A DNA stretch of 64,000 nucleotides, from positions 1-64,000 of the forward strand of contig NZ_AVPG01000013.1 in the NCBI RefSeq assembly GCF_000775615.1. Direction: 5' to 3'. The stretch's first letter is position 1; each line of letters begins with the position of its first letter. This document shows positions 23,218 to 33,063 of the stretch, one piece after another. The DNA is from Pontibacillus litoralis JSM 072002 (GTDB lineage: Bacteria > Bacillota > Bacilli > Bacillales > BH030062). The notes below the pieces were generated by a model, which did no database searches, had not been told where the DNA came from, and saw only the letters and a program-made list of their open reading frames with translations. The position numbers and the translations under genes are program-made.

Positions 23218-25371
23218 TTATTCTATTTTTACTAAAGATTCCAAAGTTTGCTTTTCTCCATCTTGATGAATGGTAATAATGGCGAGGTAAATTCCTGGTG
23301 TCACCATATCTTTTTTAGACAAGGTTCCTTTTACTACTCCTCTTTCCACGTTTTCACGTTCTACTAAGGATTTCACAAATTGAAGGGTATCAGGATTATA
23401 CAGATCTATTTGCATTTGGTTCGCTTCTAAAGGTAAATACAATTGATATTGATAGCTATCCTTTGAAAATGGCTTTAAAGCTAATTCTAAGCCCATTGCT
23501 TTTGGAAAGTTGGCCTCTTTTGTCAATAGAATATAAGGTAGCTCATATAAGGTGGATTCGTCTTCAAGCTCTAGCCAGCCTTCTACATACGAAGGATTTC
23601 CCTTTAATTGCTGCTGTTTCACTTGAACTGTGATGGCAACTGTTCGCTTTTCCTCCGGCTTAAGTGTAAATGCCATTGGAACATCAAATCGAAGTCCAGA
23701 TACTTGCTTAGGCGGATGAAATCGATATTGTTGCGGGTGACGTTCGTTATTTTCTACTGTGACGTAAACGGTTCTCGATTCATTTCGCTGCAACACTCTC
23801 CCAAATGCAAGTTGACCATTGTAAATAAGAGTGCTTGGCGTTATTGCTTCTACAGGCTCTATTCTGCCAACTCCTTGCGCCAAAGGGGATACCTTTTCAC
23901 TTGCTTGTGATAGCGGTGTTGCCGTTGATAGTATCGCTGCTTTTAGTCGTTTCGGTTCCCAATCGGGATGAGCTTCTTTCAACAAAGCTAGCGCTCCGGC
24001 GACATGAGGAGCTGACATACTCGTCCCTTGTAATTCTTTATAACCGCCTGGAATGGTACTATTAATAGCTACTCCTGGTGCCATAATATCTGGTTTAATC
24101 GCCCAATTCCACGTAACCGGCCCTTTTGAGCTAAACTCCGCAACTGTATCCACTTGTGGGGCGTATTTTGTAGCAATCCACTGCTCATCCTTGACTACAT
24201 TCTCCTTCAACCATTGTCCATCCTCTCTTGAAACAGCCGCAACAGGAATAGACATCTCCTCTTCTAGTGACCCTTGAAAAATTCCTTCCTCATTGTTATA
24301 AATGATGACTGCTAAAGCACCTGCCTGCTCAGCCATTTTCGCTTTTTCGGTAAAAGAAATATCGCCACGTTCCATTAAGACGATTTTCCGTTTCATATTC
24401 ATATTCGCTTCTTTCCCTAATCCTCCATCCACCATGAGTTGGGTTTTCGTTAAATTCCATGGTACGGAACCGACTAAGGGGGTTAATGGAATGTTTTTTT
24501 TCCATAAACGGTCGTGAAGGTAGGGAAGTTGTAGTGGCGGTGTGGTTGCTCCAACCGTAATCGCTCCTTCCGCAGTTGCAGGAGATCCTACTGTCCAATG
24601 CTCTGGGCCGGAATTTCCTCCAGATATGACGACAGACACGCCGATTTCGACTGCTTTATTTACAGCTAGGCTAGTGGGCCAATCAGGACCGTTCACCGCA
24701 TTTCCTAAAGATAAATTAATAATATCCATGCCGTCCTCCACCGCTTTTTCCATCGCGGCAATTACATGAACAGACGAACCTACCCCGCCTGGGCCAAGCG
24801 CGCGATAGCCGTACAATTCCGCATTAGGCGCAATCCCTTTCAGCTTTCCATTAGCTGCAATAATACCCGCAACATGTGTGCCGTGTAGCGTTGATTTTCC
24901 TTGTGATTTAGTTGTTTCCATCGGGTCGTCATCTAAATCGACTAAATCATATCCACCACGATAATTCCCCTGCAAGTCTGGGTGGTTATAATCTATCCCT
25001 GTGTCGATTACACCAACCTTCACACCTTCCCCAGTATAGGGAATCGAATGTGAGAAATCTGTTTGATTCATTAGAAAAGGCACACTTTCTTCAATAGCTA
25101 CTTTATATGTACGCGCTGGGAAGGTCGCTTTAATAAAATGGGCTTGCTCAAGCTTTTGTAAATCACGTTTCTCCCCTTTTAACGCTAACCCTTGAAGCAA
25201 CTGATCATACACATGTACTACTTCGATTCGAGGATAGTATATTTCTATATGTTGCTTCCATTTATGAACGTTATCCTCAACTTCAACGATAATCGACTGT
25301 TCTTCTGACATGGCATTTACGCTAAAAGGCCATAAGAATGCCAAACTAAGTATCACGATGCGAACCCACAT
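23218..25371 (-). CDS. Secreted subtilisin-like serine protease with PA domain (Vpr/minor extracellular protease type)
   Basis: 717 residues: signal peptide (MWVRIVILSLAFLWPFSVNA), an inhibitor-like propeptide region (about 25-115), then a peptidase S8 domain with Asp in VGVIDTGIDYNHPDL, His in LHGTHVAGIIAA and Ser in GTSMSAPHVAGALA. A protease-associated insert (ALAVIIYNNEEG) lies between His and Ser, and the C-terminus is fibronectin-like. The ATG at 25371 has AAAGGCGG nine bases upstream; the longer frame to 25425 would begin inside the upp terminator. B. subtilis has no protease between atp and upp. Likely feeds on extracellular protein. Confidence 0.9.
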   Translation of the reverse strand: MWVRIVILSLAFLWPFSVNAMSEEQSIIVEVEDNVHKWKQHIEIYYPRIEVVHVYDQLLQGLALKGEKRDLQKLEQAHFIKATFPARTYKVAIEESVPFLMNQTDFSHSIPYTGEGVKVGVIDTGIDYNHPDLQGNYRGGYDLVDLDDDPMETTKSQGKSTLHGTHVAGIIAANGKLKGIAPNAELYGYRALGPGGVGSSVHVIAAMEKAVEDGMDIINLSLGNAVNGPDWPTSLAVNKAVEIGVSVVISGGNSGPEHWTVGSPATAEGAITVGATTPPLQLPYLHDRLWKKNIPLTPLVGSVPWNLTKTQLMVDGGLGKEANMNMKRKIVLMERGDISFTEKAKMAEQAGALAVIIYNNEEGIFQGSLEEEMSIPVAAVSREDGQWLKENVVKDEQWIATKYAPQVDTVAEFSSKGPVTWNWAIKPDIMAPGVAINSTIPGGYKELQGTSMSAPHVAGALALLKEAHPDWEPKRLKAAILSTATPLSQASEKVSPLAQGVGRIEPVEAITPSTLIYNGQLAFGRVLQRNESRTVYVTVENNERHPQQYRFHPPKQVSGLRFDVPMAFTLKPEEKRTVAITVQVKQQQLKGNPSYVEGWLELEDESTLYELPYILLTKEANFPKAMGLELALKPFSKDSYQYQLYLPLEANQMQIDLYNPDTLQFVKSLVERENVERGVVKGTLSKKDMVTPGIYLAIITIHQDGEKQTLESLVKIE

Positions 25372-25429
25372 GAACGAATGCCGCCTTTCTTTTTTTATAT
25401 CTTTTGGAAAAATAGGCGTTTCCATTCAT

Positions 25430-25476
25430 AAAAAAAAGGAGTTCACCACCTATGATAGGTGTTGAACTCCTTTTTT
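25430..25476 (-). terminator. Terminator after upp
   Basis: On the minus strand AAAAAAGGAGTTCAACACCT and AGGTGGTGAACTCCTTTTTTT pair over about 19 positions with one mismatch and a 5-base loop; T tract on both sides. Confidence 0.95.
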
Positions 25477-25486
25477 GGTAAGCTGC

Positions 25487-26116
25487 TTATTTCGTACCAA
25501 ATAAACGATCACCAGCGTCCCCTAAACCTGGGACGATATACCCTTTATCATTCAACTTCTCATCTAATGCCGCTAAGTAAATATCTACATCAGGATGTGC
25601 CTTCTGCGTTTCTTCTACACCCTCAGGCGCTGCTACTAAACACATAAGACGAATTTGCTTCGCGCCACGCTTTTTCAACGAGTTAATTGCTTCAATAGCT
25701 GAACCACCTGTTGCTAACATTGGATCAACAACAATAAGTTCACGTTCTTCAATATCACTTGGAAGCTTTACATAATATTCTACAGGCATTAACGTTTCTG
25801 GATCTCGGTACAACCCGATATGGCCTACTTTTGCCGCTGGAATCAAATCGATCATCCCATCTACCATACCTAATCCCGCACGAAGAATAGGAACAATCCC
25901 TAACTTCTTACCCGATAACACTTTTGCTGTAGCTTTTGATACTGGGGACTCTACTTGAACTTCCTCGAGAGGTAAATCACGAGTAATTTCGAAAGCCATA
26001 AGTGCTGCTACTTCATTCACAAGTTCACGAAAGTCCTTCGTTCCTGTCTCTTTATCTCTTATGTACGTTAATTTGTGCTGAATAAGAGGGTGGTCTAAAA
26101 CGTGTACCTTACTCAT
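25487..26116 (-). CDS. upp: Uracil phosphoribosyltransferase
   Basis: 209 residues, the normal length from the ATG at 26116 ([21 protein letters not shown]), which has AAGGAGA ahead of it; the longer frame to 26227 adds 37 residues not found in the family. Makes UMP from uracil and PRPP in pyrimidine salvage. The PRPP loop [15 protein letters not shown] and the uracil-binding [17 protein letters not shown] are present. In B. subtilis upp also follows glyA. Confidence 0.97.
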   Translation of the reverse strand: MSKVHVLDHPLIQHKLTYIRDKETGTKDFRELVNEVAALMAFEITRDLPLEEVQVESPVSKATAKVLSGKKLGIVPILRAGLGMVDGMIDLIPAAKVGHIGLYRDPETLMPVEYYVKLPSDIEERELIVVDPMLATGGSAIEAINSLKKRGAKQIRLMCLVAAPEGVEETQKAHPDVDIYLAALDEKLNDKGYIVPGLGDAGDRLFGTK

Positions 26117-26293
26117 GAGCCGATCTCTCCTTTTGTGAAAGTATATATCCTTACAGATTGTACTGAAATATCGCTCCCGTTTCAAGGGGAGGTTTTTGAT
26201 TCTATTCATAAAATAAACCATGTTCATCCTATGATCCCCCCTTTTACGAGAAAATCAATCACCGAATGGAGAGATTATATGGCTCTCGCACGC

Positions 26294-26324
26294 AAAAAGG
26301 CTGTCCTATTAATTAGAACAACCT
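26294..26324 (-). terminator. Terminator after glyA
   Basis: On the minus strand AGGTTGTTCT and AGGACAGCCT pair (two G-U) around a 7-base loop and are followed by TTTTT, 11 bases past the glyA stop. Confidence 0.85.
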
Positions 26325-26335
26325 CTTTAAATCAT

Positions 26336-27577
26336 TTATGCGTATTGATACATTGGGTAGCGATTGGTTAATGCTTCTACACGTTTGCTAGCTTCTTGTA
26401 GTTTGTCCTCGTCTTCGTGATTCTTTAATGTGAATGCAATAATGGATGCAATTTCGTCCATATCGACTTCTTTAAAGCCACGTGTTGTTACTGCTGCTGT
26501 GCCTATGCGAAGTCCGCTCGTAACGAATGGGCTTTCTGGATCGAATGGGATAGTGTTTTTATTCGTTGTGATGCCGATGTGATCCAGCGCTTCTTCTGCC
26601 ACTTTTCCTGTTAGGTTCAGCGGGCGCAGGTCTAGCAATAGTAAATGGTTGTCTGTTCCACCTGATACGAGGCGGATGCCTTCTTTTTGCAATCCTTCTC
26701 CTAAACGTTGTGTGTTAGCGAGAATTTGTTTTGTGTATTGTTTGAAGTCGTCTTGTAATGCTTCTTTAAAACTAACACCTTTTGCCGCGATGACATGCAT
26801 AAGTGGACCGCCTTGCATGCCTGGGAATACAGCTGAGTTGATTTTCTTCGCGTATTCTTCTTTACACAGAATCATTCCACCACGTGGGCCGCGCAATGTT
26901 TTGTGTGTAGTTGTTGTAACGAAATCGGCATATGGTACTGGATTTTGGTGTAATCCTGTTGCAACTAAACCTGCAATGTGGGCCATATCCACCATTAAGT
27001 ATGCTCCGACTTCATCGGCAATTTCTTTAAATTTAGCGAAATCAATTTTACGAGGATAAGCACTAGCACCAGCTACAATCATTTTCGGTTTTACTTCTAA
27101 TGCTTTTGCCCGAACTGCTTCATAATCGATTACTTCTGTTTCTGCATCGACTCCGTAATCAACGAAGTTATATAGTTTTCCGCTAAAGTTGACTGGGCTT
27201 CCGTGAGTCAAATGTCCGCCATGGTTCAAGTTCATGCCGAGCACTGTATCGCCAGGTTGTAATGCAGTGAAGTATACAGCCATATTCGCTTGTGCGCCTG
27301 AATGTGGTTGGACATTCACATGCTCCGCTTGGAAAAGTTCTTTCGCGCGATCACGAGCTAAATTTTCGGCGATATCTACATATTCACAGCCACCATAATA
27401 GCGGCGTCCTGGGTATCCTTCCGCATATTTATTCGTTAGGACGGACCCTTGCGCTTCCATAACCGCTTCTGATACAAAGTTCTCAGATGCGATTAATTCA
27501 ATTTTGTCTTGTTGTCGGCCTTTCTCTAACTCGATTGCTTCTTGCATTTCTGGATCTACTTGATTAAGGTAATTCAT
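26336..27577 (-). CDS. glyA: Serine hydroxymethyltransferase
   Basis: 413 residues. PLP enzyme interconverting serine plus tetrahydrofolate with glycine plus methylene-THF. The PLP lysine is in [17 protein letters not shown], and the substrate-site block [11 protein letters not shown] is near the N-terminus. The ATG at 27577 ([12 protein letters not shown]) has AAGGGGG at good distance; the upstream frame adds only seven residues. Upstream neighbour ywlG is 33 bases away. Confidence 0.98.
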   Translation of the reverse strand: MNYLNQVDPEMQEAIELEKGRQQDKIELIASENFVSEAVMEAQGSVLTNKYAEGYPGRRYYGGCEYVDIAENLARDRAKELFQAEHVNVQPHSGAQANMAVYFTALQPGDTVLGMNLNHGGHLTHGSPVNFSGKLYNFVDYGVDAETEVIDYEAVRAKALEVKPKMIVAGASAYPRKIDFAKFKEIADEVGAYLMVDMAHIAGLVATGLHQNPVPYADFVTTTTHKTLRGPRGGMILCKEEYAKKINSAVFPGMQGGPLMHVIAAKGVSFKEALQDDFKQYTKQILANTQRLGEGLQKEGIRLVSGGTDNHLLLLDLRPLNLTGKVAEEALDHIGITTNKNTIPFDPESPFVTSGLRIGTAAVTTRGFKEVDMDEIASIIAFTLKNHEDEDKLQEASKRVEALTNRYPMYQYA

Positions 27578-27610
27578 GGTTATATCCCCCTTTATCATTG
27601 TAACTACTAC

Positions 27611-28186
27611 TTAATAATCACAAGTAGTAGATTGTACATCACATTGTTGGTACACGGCACGAGCGCCACCAATTAGTTTCGGACGGGTTGTGGCACATGT
27701 AACGTGGGCTGCACCAATTTGCTTATATTTGAATCGAAGTGGGACAACGACGTGCTTCATATGCATCCCAATAAACGTATCACCAATATCCATTCCATGA
27801 TGCGCTTGAATATGCTCCACCACAACCGGATCTAGTATGTGCTGGTGCGCATATGCTGCCATAGAGCCGCCCGCTTCATTGACTGGAATGACAGAAACAG
27901 ATTCAAGTTGGCGTTGCTCTGCAGCTTGTCGATCCATTACAAGAGCGCGGTTAATATGCTCACACCCTTGGAATGCTAAGTGAACACCCGTTTGATCTTG
28001 TAAACGGCGGAATTGTTGAAATAGAACTGCCGCAATCTCTTCACTACCTGATGTCCCAATTCGTTCTCCGGCTACTTCACTCGTGGAACAGCCGATAACA
28101 AACAGTTGCCCTTTGTAGAGAAGGCCACTCGTTATCCACTCATCTACAATGCTTTCTATTTCCTTTTGAATGCTCGTTATGTTCAT
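27611..28186 (-). CDS. ywlG: YwlG family protein (DUF436/TIGR01440)
   Basis: 191 residues of a conserved Firmicutes family of unknown biochemical function. Visible features: GCSTSEVAGERIGTSGSEEIA near the N-terminus and CEHINRALVMDRQAAE in the middle, with Cys and His residues that might bind metal or nucleotide. The ATG at 28186 is nine bases from AAGGAG; the GTG at 28192 is too close. Lies between rpiB and glyA, as in B. subtilis. Confidence 0.85.
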   Translation of the reverse strand: MNITSIQKEIESIVDEWITSGLLYKGQLFVIGCSTSEVAGERIGTSGSEEIAAVLFQQFRRLQDQTGVHLAFQGCEHINRALVMDRQAAEQRQLESVSVIPVNEAGGSMAAYAHQHILDPVVVEHIQAHHGMDIGDTFIGMHMKHVVVPLRFKYKQIGAAHVTCATTRPKLIGGARAVYQQCDVQSTTCDY

Positions 28187-28278
28187 GAGCACATTCTCCT
28201 TCCAAGCATATGCGGTTAACGCATTTTTTCAAGCGAAATAAGCTACATGATGATTTATCGGAAATTTCAGACGAAAAT

Positions 28279-28312
28279 TAGAAAAAGAGGAACACTTCAT
28301 ATGTCCCGCTTT
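28279..28312 (-). terminator. Weak terminator after rpiB
   Basis: On the minus strand AGCGGGACA and TGTTCCTCT pair imperfectly (one mismatch, one G-U) and lead into TTTTT, about 16 bases beyond the rpiB stop. Confidence 0.5.
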
Positions 28313-28327
28313 TTTCTTTCTTCTCTA

Positions 28328-28765
28328 TTATGCTTCATATTCAGTAATTTTGCCAACACGATTTGCATGGCGGCCGCCTTCATACTCTGCTTCTAGCCAC
28401 GTCTTAGCAATTTCACGTGCTAAACCTGGGCCGATAACACGCTCTCCCATTGCTAACATGTTGGAGTCATTATGCTCCTTCGTCACTTTAGCTGTGAAGA
28501 CATCATGCGTTAATGCACAGCGAATGCCTTTTACTTTATTAGCTGCGATGGACATCCCAATACCTGTTCCACAAATTAAGATGCCGCGATCAAATTCACC
28601 ACTAGCTACGCGTTCTGCAGCTGGTATCGCATAATCTGGATAGTCCACAGATCCTTCGCAGTTACAACCAATATCTTCAAATTCAATGTTCATTTCCGTT
28701 AAAAGGGAGGCCATTTCTTGACGGATATTTGTACCCCCGTGATCAGATGCTAAAATTACTTTCAT
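28328..28765 (-). CDS. rpiB: Ribose-5-phosphate isomerase B
   Basis: 145 residues of the RpiB/LacAB family. The N-terminal phosphate and ring-opening region is MKVILASDHGGTNIRQEM; the catalytic Cys is in RGILICGTGIGMSIAANKV. Interconverts ribose-5-P and ribulose-5-P (the annotation could also include allose-6-P). 26 bases downstream of the chemoreceptor gene. Confidence 0.95.
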   Translation of the reverse strand: MKVILASDHGGTNIRQEMASLLTEMNIEFEDIGCNCEGSVDYPDYAIPAAERVASGEFDRGILICGTGIGMSIAANKVKGIRCALTHDVFTAKVTKEHNDSNMLAMGERVIGPGLAREIAKTWLEAEYEGGRHANRVGKITEYEA

Positions 28766-28791
28766 AATACGGTCACCTCTACTTAGCGTTG

Positions 28792-30084
28792 TTATGTCGT
28801 TCGAAAACGATTTATTTGTTGCTTTAAGCCATCCGCTTGTTCAGCTAATGCATGTGCTGTGTCATCGATGTCATGTATTTGTTCATTTTGTTGTTGCATC
28901 GAAGCATTTACTTGTTGTGTGCCTGCTGATGTTTGTTGTGCTATCGCTGAAACTTCTTGAGCTTGTGCGGAAGTCTTCTGTAACAATTGTAACTGATTAT
29001 CGACTAAAGTGGTAATCTCAATAACAGATTGGGCCATGTCGTTAATCGTTCGGGACATGTTATCCATTGCTGCATTGGTATGAACACCTTTATCAGCCTC
29101 TCTATGCCCTTTAGCTACTTGTTCCTTTATTTGCCCTACTACTTTTCTTACATCTACTTGCATATTTTCGATTAAATCGGAAACTCCTTGTACCGCTTTA
29201 GCGCTTTCATCTGCTAGTTTTCTAACTTCTTCAGCTACAACTGCAAAGCCTTTCCCTTGTTCACCAGCTCGAGCCGCTTCAATCGAGGCATTTAAAGCTA
29301 GTAAATTCGTTTGGCTTGCTATATCACCTACTACGGATATAATGTCCTCTACTTTATTAGCGTTTCCTTCTAATCGTTCCACCGCTTCTAGGGAGATTTC
29401 TTGCTCTTTTGAAATACTTTGAATGCCGTCGACAAGCGACAATACAATTCCTCTGCCTTGTTCTACCGTTGCTAACATATCCTCCGAAGTTTGTTGAGAG
29501 GATTGGGATTGGGTTTGAATTTGAGTTGCTAGTTGCGTAGATTCTTCAACCAACTCTGCTGTTTGTTGAATCGATATAGATGTGGACTCCGCACCTTGGG
29601 AAATCTCCCCAATAGTCGATTGAATGAGTTCTGCTTGCTGAGAAGCTTGTTCCACCGCTTGTTTAATGTGGGTAACGGAACCATTCGTATCTTGAAAGTT
29701 ATTCTCGATATTTTGCACCATTTCTCTTAGGTTCATAAGCATTGTTTCAAACGCCACTCCTAAAGAGCGAATCTCATCATCAGATTTCGTAATAGCTATC
29801 TCTTCATTTATATGCCCTTCCGCTGCCGTTGAAGCGGCTTTTTCCAATTGGTGTAAAGGCTTCGTAATAAAACCGGCCGCAACAAATGTCAAAATACCCG
29901 TCCATATAATTCCTAACAAAAACGTGATAATTGTAAAGACAAACTCTTGCACTTGCATAAACTCGGAAAGCCAATCATAAATTACATAAATAAAAAACGC
30001 GCTTGTTGAATACGTAATTGTGGCTAATACTGTTGTAAATAAAACTAATTTTAAACTCAAGCTAAACTTATACTTCTTATCCAC
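28792..30084 (-). CDS. Methyl-accepting chemotaxis protein without an external sensor domain
   Basis: 430 residues. Two closely spaced transmembrane helices (about 10-33 and 45-68) leave only a loop of about ten residues outside. A HAMP domain ([22 protein letters not shown]) and a full signalling domain follow, with the conserved tip [32 protein letters not shown]. The receptor therefore lacks a periplasmic ligand domain and may sense membrane or internal state. GTG at 30084 has GGGGGG seven bases before. Set between rpiB and ywlE, where B. subtilis has no chemoreceptor. Confidence 0.88.
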   Translation of the reverse strand: MDKKYKFSLSLKLVLFTTVLATITYSTSAFFIYVIYDWLSEFMQVQEFVFTIITFLLGIIWTGILTFVAAGFITKPLHQLEKAASTAAEGHINEEIAITKSDDEIRSLGVAFETMLMNLREMVQNIENNFQDTNGSVTHIKQAVEQASQQAELIQSTIGEISQGAESTSISIQQTAELVEESTQLATQIQTQSQSSQQTSEDMLATVEQGRGIVLSLVDGIQSISKEQEISLEAVERLEGNANKVEDIISVVGDIASQTNLLALNASIEAARAGEQGKGFAVVAEEVRKLADESAKAVQGVSDLIENMQVDVRKVVGQIKEQVAKGHREADKGVHTNAAMDNMSRTINDMAQSVIEITTLVDNQLQLLQKTSAQAQEVSAIAQQTSAGTQQVNASMQQQNEQIHDIDDTAHALAEQADGLKQQINRFRTT

Positions 30085-30115
30085 ATTCCGTCCCCCCACT
30101 AAATGAAGTACGTAT

Positions 30116-30736
30116 CTATTTGTTAGCGCTATCTAACTTCTTCACTAAACGCTCAACATAGGCTTCCATTTCTTCTAACGTTTTTTCGTAAACGGATATA
30201 TCCCCGCCAAATGGATCCGAAATGTCCAAGTTTGGAAGATTGGATTCTAGCTGTTGGATGGATTCTATTTCTGATTGTACATGCAATTGTAACGCTTCTT
30301 TCTTTGCCTCATCATCTGAAAAGCTATCCTCTTTCTCATGCAAGAACTTCGCTTTTTTCTCTTCTAGTGTTGTATAAGCTTGCTTCAGCTTGTTCCATAC
30401 ATCATCTTGGTTGTCCTGTACAAATTCTTTCAAAGTGAACATCGCATGCTCATATTTCGGATATGTCATCATAAGCATTTGTTTATGATGTTGGGTCATC
30501 GTCAATACGACATCCGCCCATTGTAATAGTTCTATTGTAACAGGCCTAGACTGATGATTCCATTCAATCCCTCTACTTTTTAACACTTCTGTCGACCCTG
30601 GTGATAATTTCGAACCTTCCTGCGCAAACAATCCGGCAGATGTCACCTCTATACCGGGCTTCTTTTGTTTCAATAAAGCTTCTGCCATTGGGCTTCGGCA
30701 CGTATTTCCTGTACAAACAAATAAGACGTTCCTCAT
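30116..30736 (-). CDS. ywlE: Low-molecular-weight protein arginine phosphatase YwlE, with helical insertion
   Basis: 206 residues against about 150 for B. subtilis YwlE. The P-loop [16 protein letters not shown] has Cys8 and Arg14; Thr12 is the residue that favours phospho-arginine over phospho-tyrosine. The general acid is in DPFGG (Asp174). Between KEFV (about 106) and DPFGG lies an extra, highly charged, helix-rich segment of about 60 residues. YwlE reverses McsB arginine phosphorylation that marks proteins for ClpCP. 16 bases before the chemoreceptor gene. Confidence 0.9.
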   Translation of the reverse strand: MRNVLFVCTGNTCRSPMAEALLKQKKPGIEVTSAGLFAQEGSKLSPGSTEVLKSRGIEWNHQSRPVTIELLQWADVVLTMTQHHKQMLMMTYPKYEHAMFTLKEFVQDNQDDVWNKLKQAYTTLEEKKAKFLHEKEDSFSDDEAKKEALQLHVQSEIESIQQLESNLPNLDISDPFGGDISVYEKTLEEMEAYVERLVKKLDSANK

Positions 30737-30843
30737 TCACTTCCCTCCGTTCATCCCATTTCCTTCATTATAACAAAAAAGAGCCCCTGTTATCTCTTCA
30801 TTCATGAAAAACAAAGAGCTATGTAGGCGCTTCACATTATATA

Positions 30844-31401
30844 TTATCCAATAATTAGTTGCAATCCAAAGGCACAAAGAATACTTCCCCCAACCATTTC
30901 ACTATACGTACCAAGAAAGCCTTGTACTTTACGTCCGAGTAACAAGCCGCACCACGTTAACATCATACTCACTGAGCCAAACAAAATGAACGTCAAAGCC
31001 GTCCGGACTCCCGATATACCCAAACTTAAGCCAACTGAAAAACTATCTAAGCTAACACTCGTAGCAAACAATAGTAAACCAAAGCCGACTGGATTTAAGG
31101 CCGGGGTATCATCTGACTTTAAAGAGGAGCGGAACATTTGAATTCCTAACAAAATTAATAAAATGCCACCACCAATCGTCGTATAAGCGCCTAGTTGATT
31201 GGAAAGGAAACGGCCGACAAGCATTCCGGCAAAAGGCATCAATATATGAAATAAACCAACGACAACTCCGATTAAAGCGATTCGCCTTAATCGAAGCGGG
31301 ATCAATCCCATTCCTAAACTAACTGAAAATGCATCCATCCCTAAGGCCATTGCCATAAAGGATAATGTAATAATTTCTCCTGTAAAAGGAAGTACAGCCA
31401 T
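30844..31401 (-). CDS. mntP: Manganese efflux pump MntP
   Basis: 185 residues with six transmembrane helices and the two MntP repeats, each with a conserved Asp: [15 protein letters not shown] and [16 protein letters not shown]. Exports Mn2+ and protects from manganese excess. The ATG has AAGGAGGAG seven bases upstream, but that site is buried in a long hairpin (31408-31452). The ywl order agrees with B. subtilis ywlD. Confidence 0.93.
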   Translation of the reverse strand: MAVLPFTGEIITLSFMAMALGMDAFSVSLGMGLIPLRLRRIALIGVVVGLFHILMPFAGMLVGRFLSNQLGAYTTIGGGILLILLGIQMFRSSLKSDDTPALNPVGFGLLLFATSVSLDSFSVGLSLGISGVRTALTFILFGSVSMMLTWCGLLLGRKVQGFLGTYSEMVGGSILCAFGLQLIIG

Positions 31402-31407
31402 CCCTAC

Positions 31408-31452
31408 TCCTCCTTGGACATGCTATTGTATTGTATGCATGGCCAAGGAGGA
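31408..31452 (-). promoter_or_regulatory. Hairpin sequestering the mntP ribosome binding site
   Basis: On the minus strand tcctccttggccatgc pairs with gcatgtccaaggagga at 15 of 16 positions around a 13-base loop. The 3' arm contains the mntP Shine-Dalgarno sequence AAGGAGGA. There is no T tract, so translation control is more likely than termination. It lies between the upstream gene's stop and the mntP start. Confidence 0.65.
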
Positions 31453-31462
31453 ATAGAAGAAG

Positions 31463-32512
31463 TTATTCAGATGGCTGCACAGTCTTCGAAGCCGCTTTCG
31501 ATAAACGGTTCATGATGGCTACGCCAATTCCTTCACTTGCGAAGGTTTCAGCTAAAATAATGTCTATCTCATCTTGGTCAAACGAACGAAGTGCATCATA
31601 TAAATGAACGGCCACTTGATGTAAATCATGCTGCGATCCACACGTTTGCACGCGATTTGCTCGTAAATGAGCCGACGTTTCTTCACTAGCTATCACCCCA
31701 ACGCGTCTTCCTTCTTCACGTAACCTATCAATTTGCGCTTGAAAAAAAACCACATCCCCATCGATTAACCAAAGAGGCGCATCTGGTGCATAGTGAGTAT
31801 ACTTCATCCCAGGTGCTCGTGGTGGTTCCTTTTTATCATGGAGGGAAGCGTCTAGCTTAACTGTTCCAACAACCGCTTCTAACGCTTCTTTCGTAACACC
31901 GCCTGGGCGCAGAATGACTGGCACTTCCCCTGTACAATCAACGACCGTCGATTCCACACCAACACCTGTCGCACCTCCATCTAGAATACCTGCTACCCGA
32001 CCGTTTAAATCGTCATACACGTGAGCCGCTGTTGTCGGACTAGGCTTACCTGAACGATTCGCACTCGGAGCCGCTAAAGGCAAATCACTTGCTTCAAGCA
32101 ACGCTTTCGCAACAGGGTGATCAGGAACCCGCACGCCGACAGAATCTAACCCTGCCGTCACATTTCGTGCACACACACCGTTACTCGGCATGATTACCGT
32201 CAATGGGCCTGGTGTAAAAGCGTCTATTAATGCATGAGCCTGATCAGATATGTGCGTAACTAATTGCTCTATTTGCTCCTTCTTCGCTACGTGTACAATC
32301 AATGGATTATCTGATGGCCTTCCCTTCGCTTCGAAAATCCGCTTCACTGCCTGCTCATTCGTCGCATCCGCTCCTAATCCATATACCGTTTCAGTAGGAA
32401 AAGCAACTACTTCTCGCTTCTTTAGTAAAGCTGCTGCTGCTTGCACGTTCTCTTCTTCTCTATCTATATGCTGCTTCGTTACTTGCCATAATTTCGTTTC
32501 ATATGTACCCAT
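31463..32512 (-). CDS. ywlC: L-threonylcarbamoyladenylate synthase (Sua5/YwlC type)
   Basis: 349 residues, the long Sua5 form: YrdC/TsaC domain (about 20-205; REVVAFPTETVYGLGADA, KGRPSDNPLIVHV, APSANRSGKPSPT) and a C-terminal Sua5 domain. Makes threonylcarbamoyl-AMP for the t6A37 modification of ANN-decoding tRNAs. ATG at 32512 is nine bases from GAAAGG; the ATG three codons earlier abuts it. Confidence 0.95.
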   Translation of the reverse strand: MGTYETKLWQVTKQHIDREEENVQAAAALLKKREVVAFPTETVYGLGADATNEQAVKRIFEAKGRPSDNPLIVHVAKKEQIEQLVTHISDQAHALIDAFTPGPLTVIMPSNGVCARNVTAGLDSVGVRVPDHPVAKALLEASDLPLAAPSANRSGKPSPTTAAHVYDDLNGRVAGILDGGATGVGVESTVVDCTGEVPVILRPGGVTKEALEAVVGTVKLDASLHDKKEPPRAPGMKYTHYAPDAPLWLIDGDVVFFQAQIDRLREEGRRVGVIASEETSAHLRANRVQTCGSQHDLHQVAVHLYDALRSFDQDEIDIILAETFASEGIGVAIMNRLSKAASKTVQPSE

Positions 32513-32562
32513 CAGTGGCATCCTTTCTCATCAAAGTCCTCTTTATTATATCATTTCACACA

Positions 32563-32600
32563 AACACCTCCCGATGGATGATCTTTGTTCGGGAGGTGTT
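32563..32600 (-). terminator. Strong hairpin after the GNAT-like gene
   Basis: A perfect 12-bp stem (AACACCTCCCGA/TCGGGAGGTGTT, 14-base loop) six bases after the stop codon. On the minus strand it is followed by TTTGTGTG, a poor T tract, so termination may be partial. Confidence 0.6.
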
Positions 32601-32606
32601 CAGGCT

Positions 32607-32999
32607 TCACCACTTCCACCAATCTCCTTTACCATTACGTAAAGCTTGTAAAAAAGGTGGCGTTTCTTCTCGTTTTATTTTAGTAAACTGTTGCGCTTGA
32701 AGCAATGTTTCAAGCTCATCTTGATGGCAGAAAACGTACACATCTCGATTTCCTTTATAAGAGGGAATTACTTCGAACAACGTTAAGATAAAATGGGCAT
32801 TCATTTTCGGATCGACATACAACGCTCGCAGCCACACCGCCTGTTCATCCACTGGTACAAGAGCGAAGAAACCTTTTTTGTCATCATTTACTTCAACGTA
32901 ATACCCATGCTCATAAAGTACCTCAAGATTAGGCTTCTCGCCGATAAAATTCTCTAACTCTTGCTCGGAGTATTCTACTGCTTTTTTCACGTCTATCAT
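32607..32999 (-). CDS. Small GNAT-like protein (ywlB position)
   Basis: 130 residues. The central strands GYYVEVNDDKKGFFALVPVDEQAVWLRALYVDPKMNAHFILTLFEVI look like the acceptor and acetyl-CoA part of a GNAT fold, but the usual Q/RxxGxG/A signature is not evident, so activity is doubtful. It stands between spoIIR and ywlC, where B. subtilis has ywlB, an annotated acetyltransferase-like gene. AGGGAGG precedes the ATG. Confidence 0.6.
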   Translation of the reverse strand: MIDVKKAVEYSEQELENFIGEKPNLEVLYEHGYYVEVNDDKKGFFALVPVDEQAVWLRALYVDPKMNAHFILTLFEVIPSYKGNRDVYVFCHQDELETLLQAQQFTKIKREETPPFLQALRNGKGDWWKW

Positions 33000-33063
33000 A
33001 TCTACATGCCTCCCTATCTTTTTAATAAAGTCTATGAAAGTATAGAGACATTATGATAGTTTT

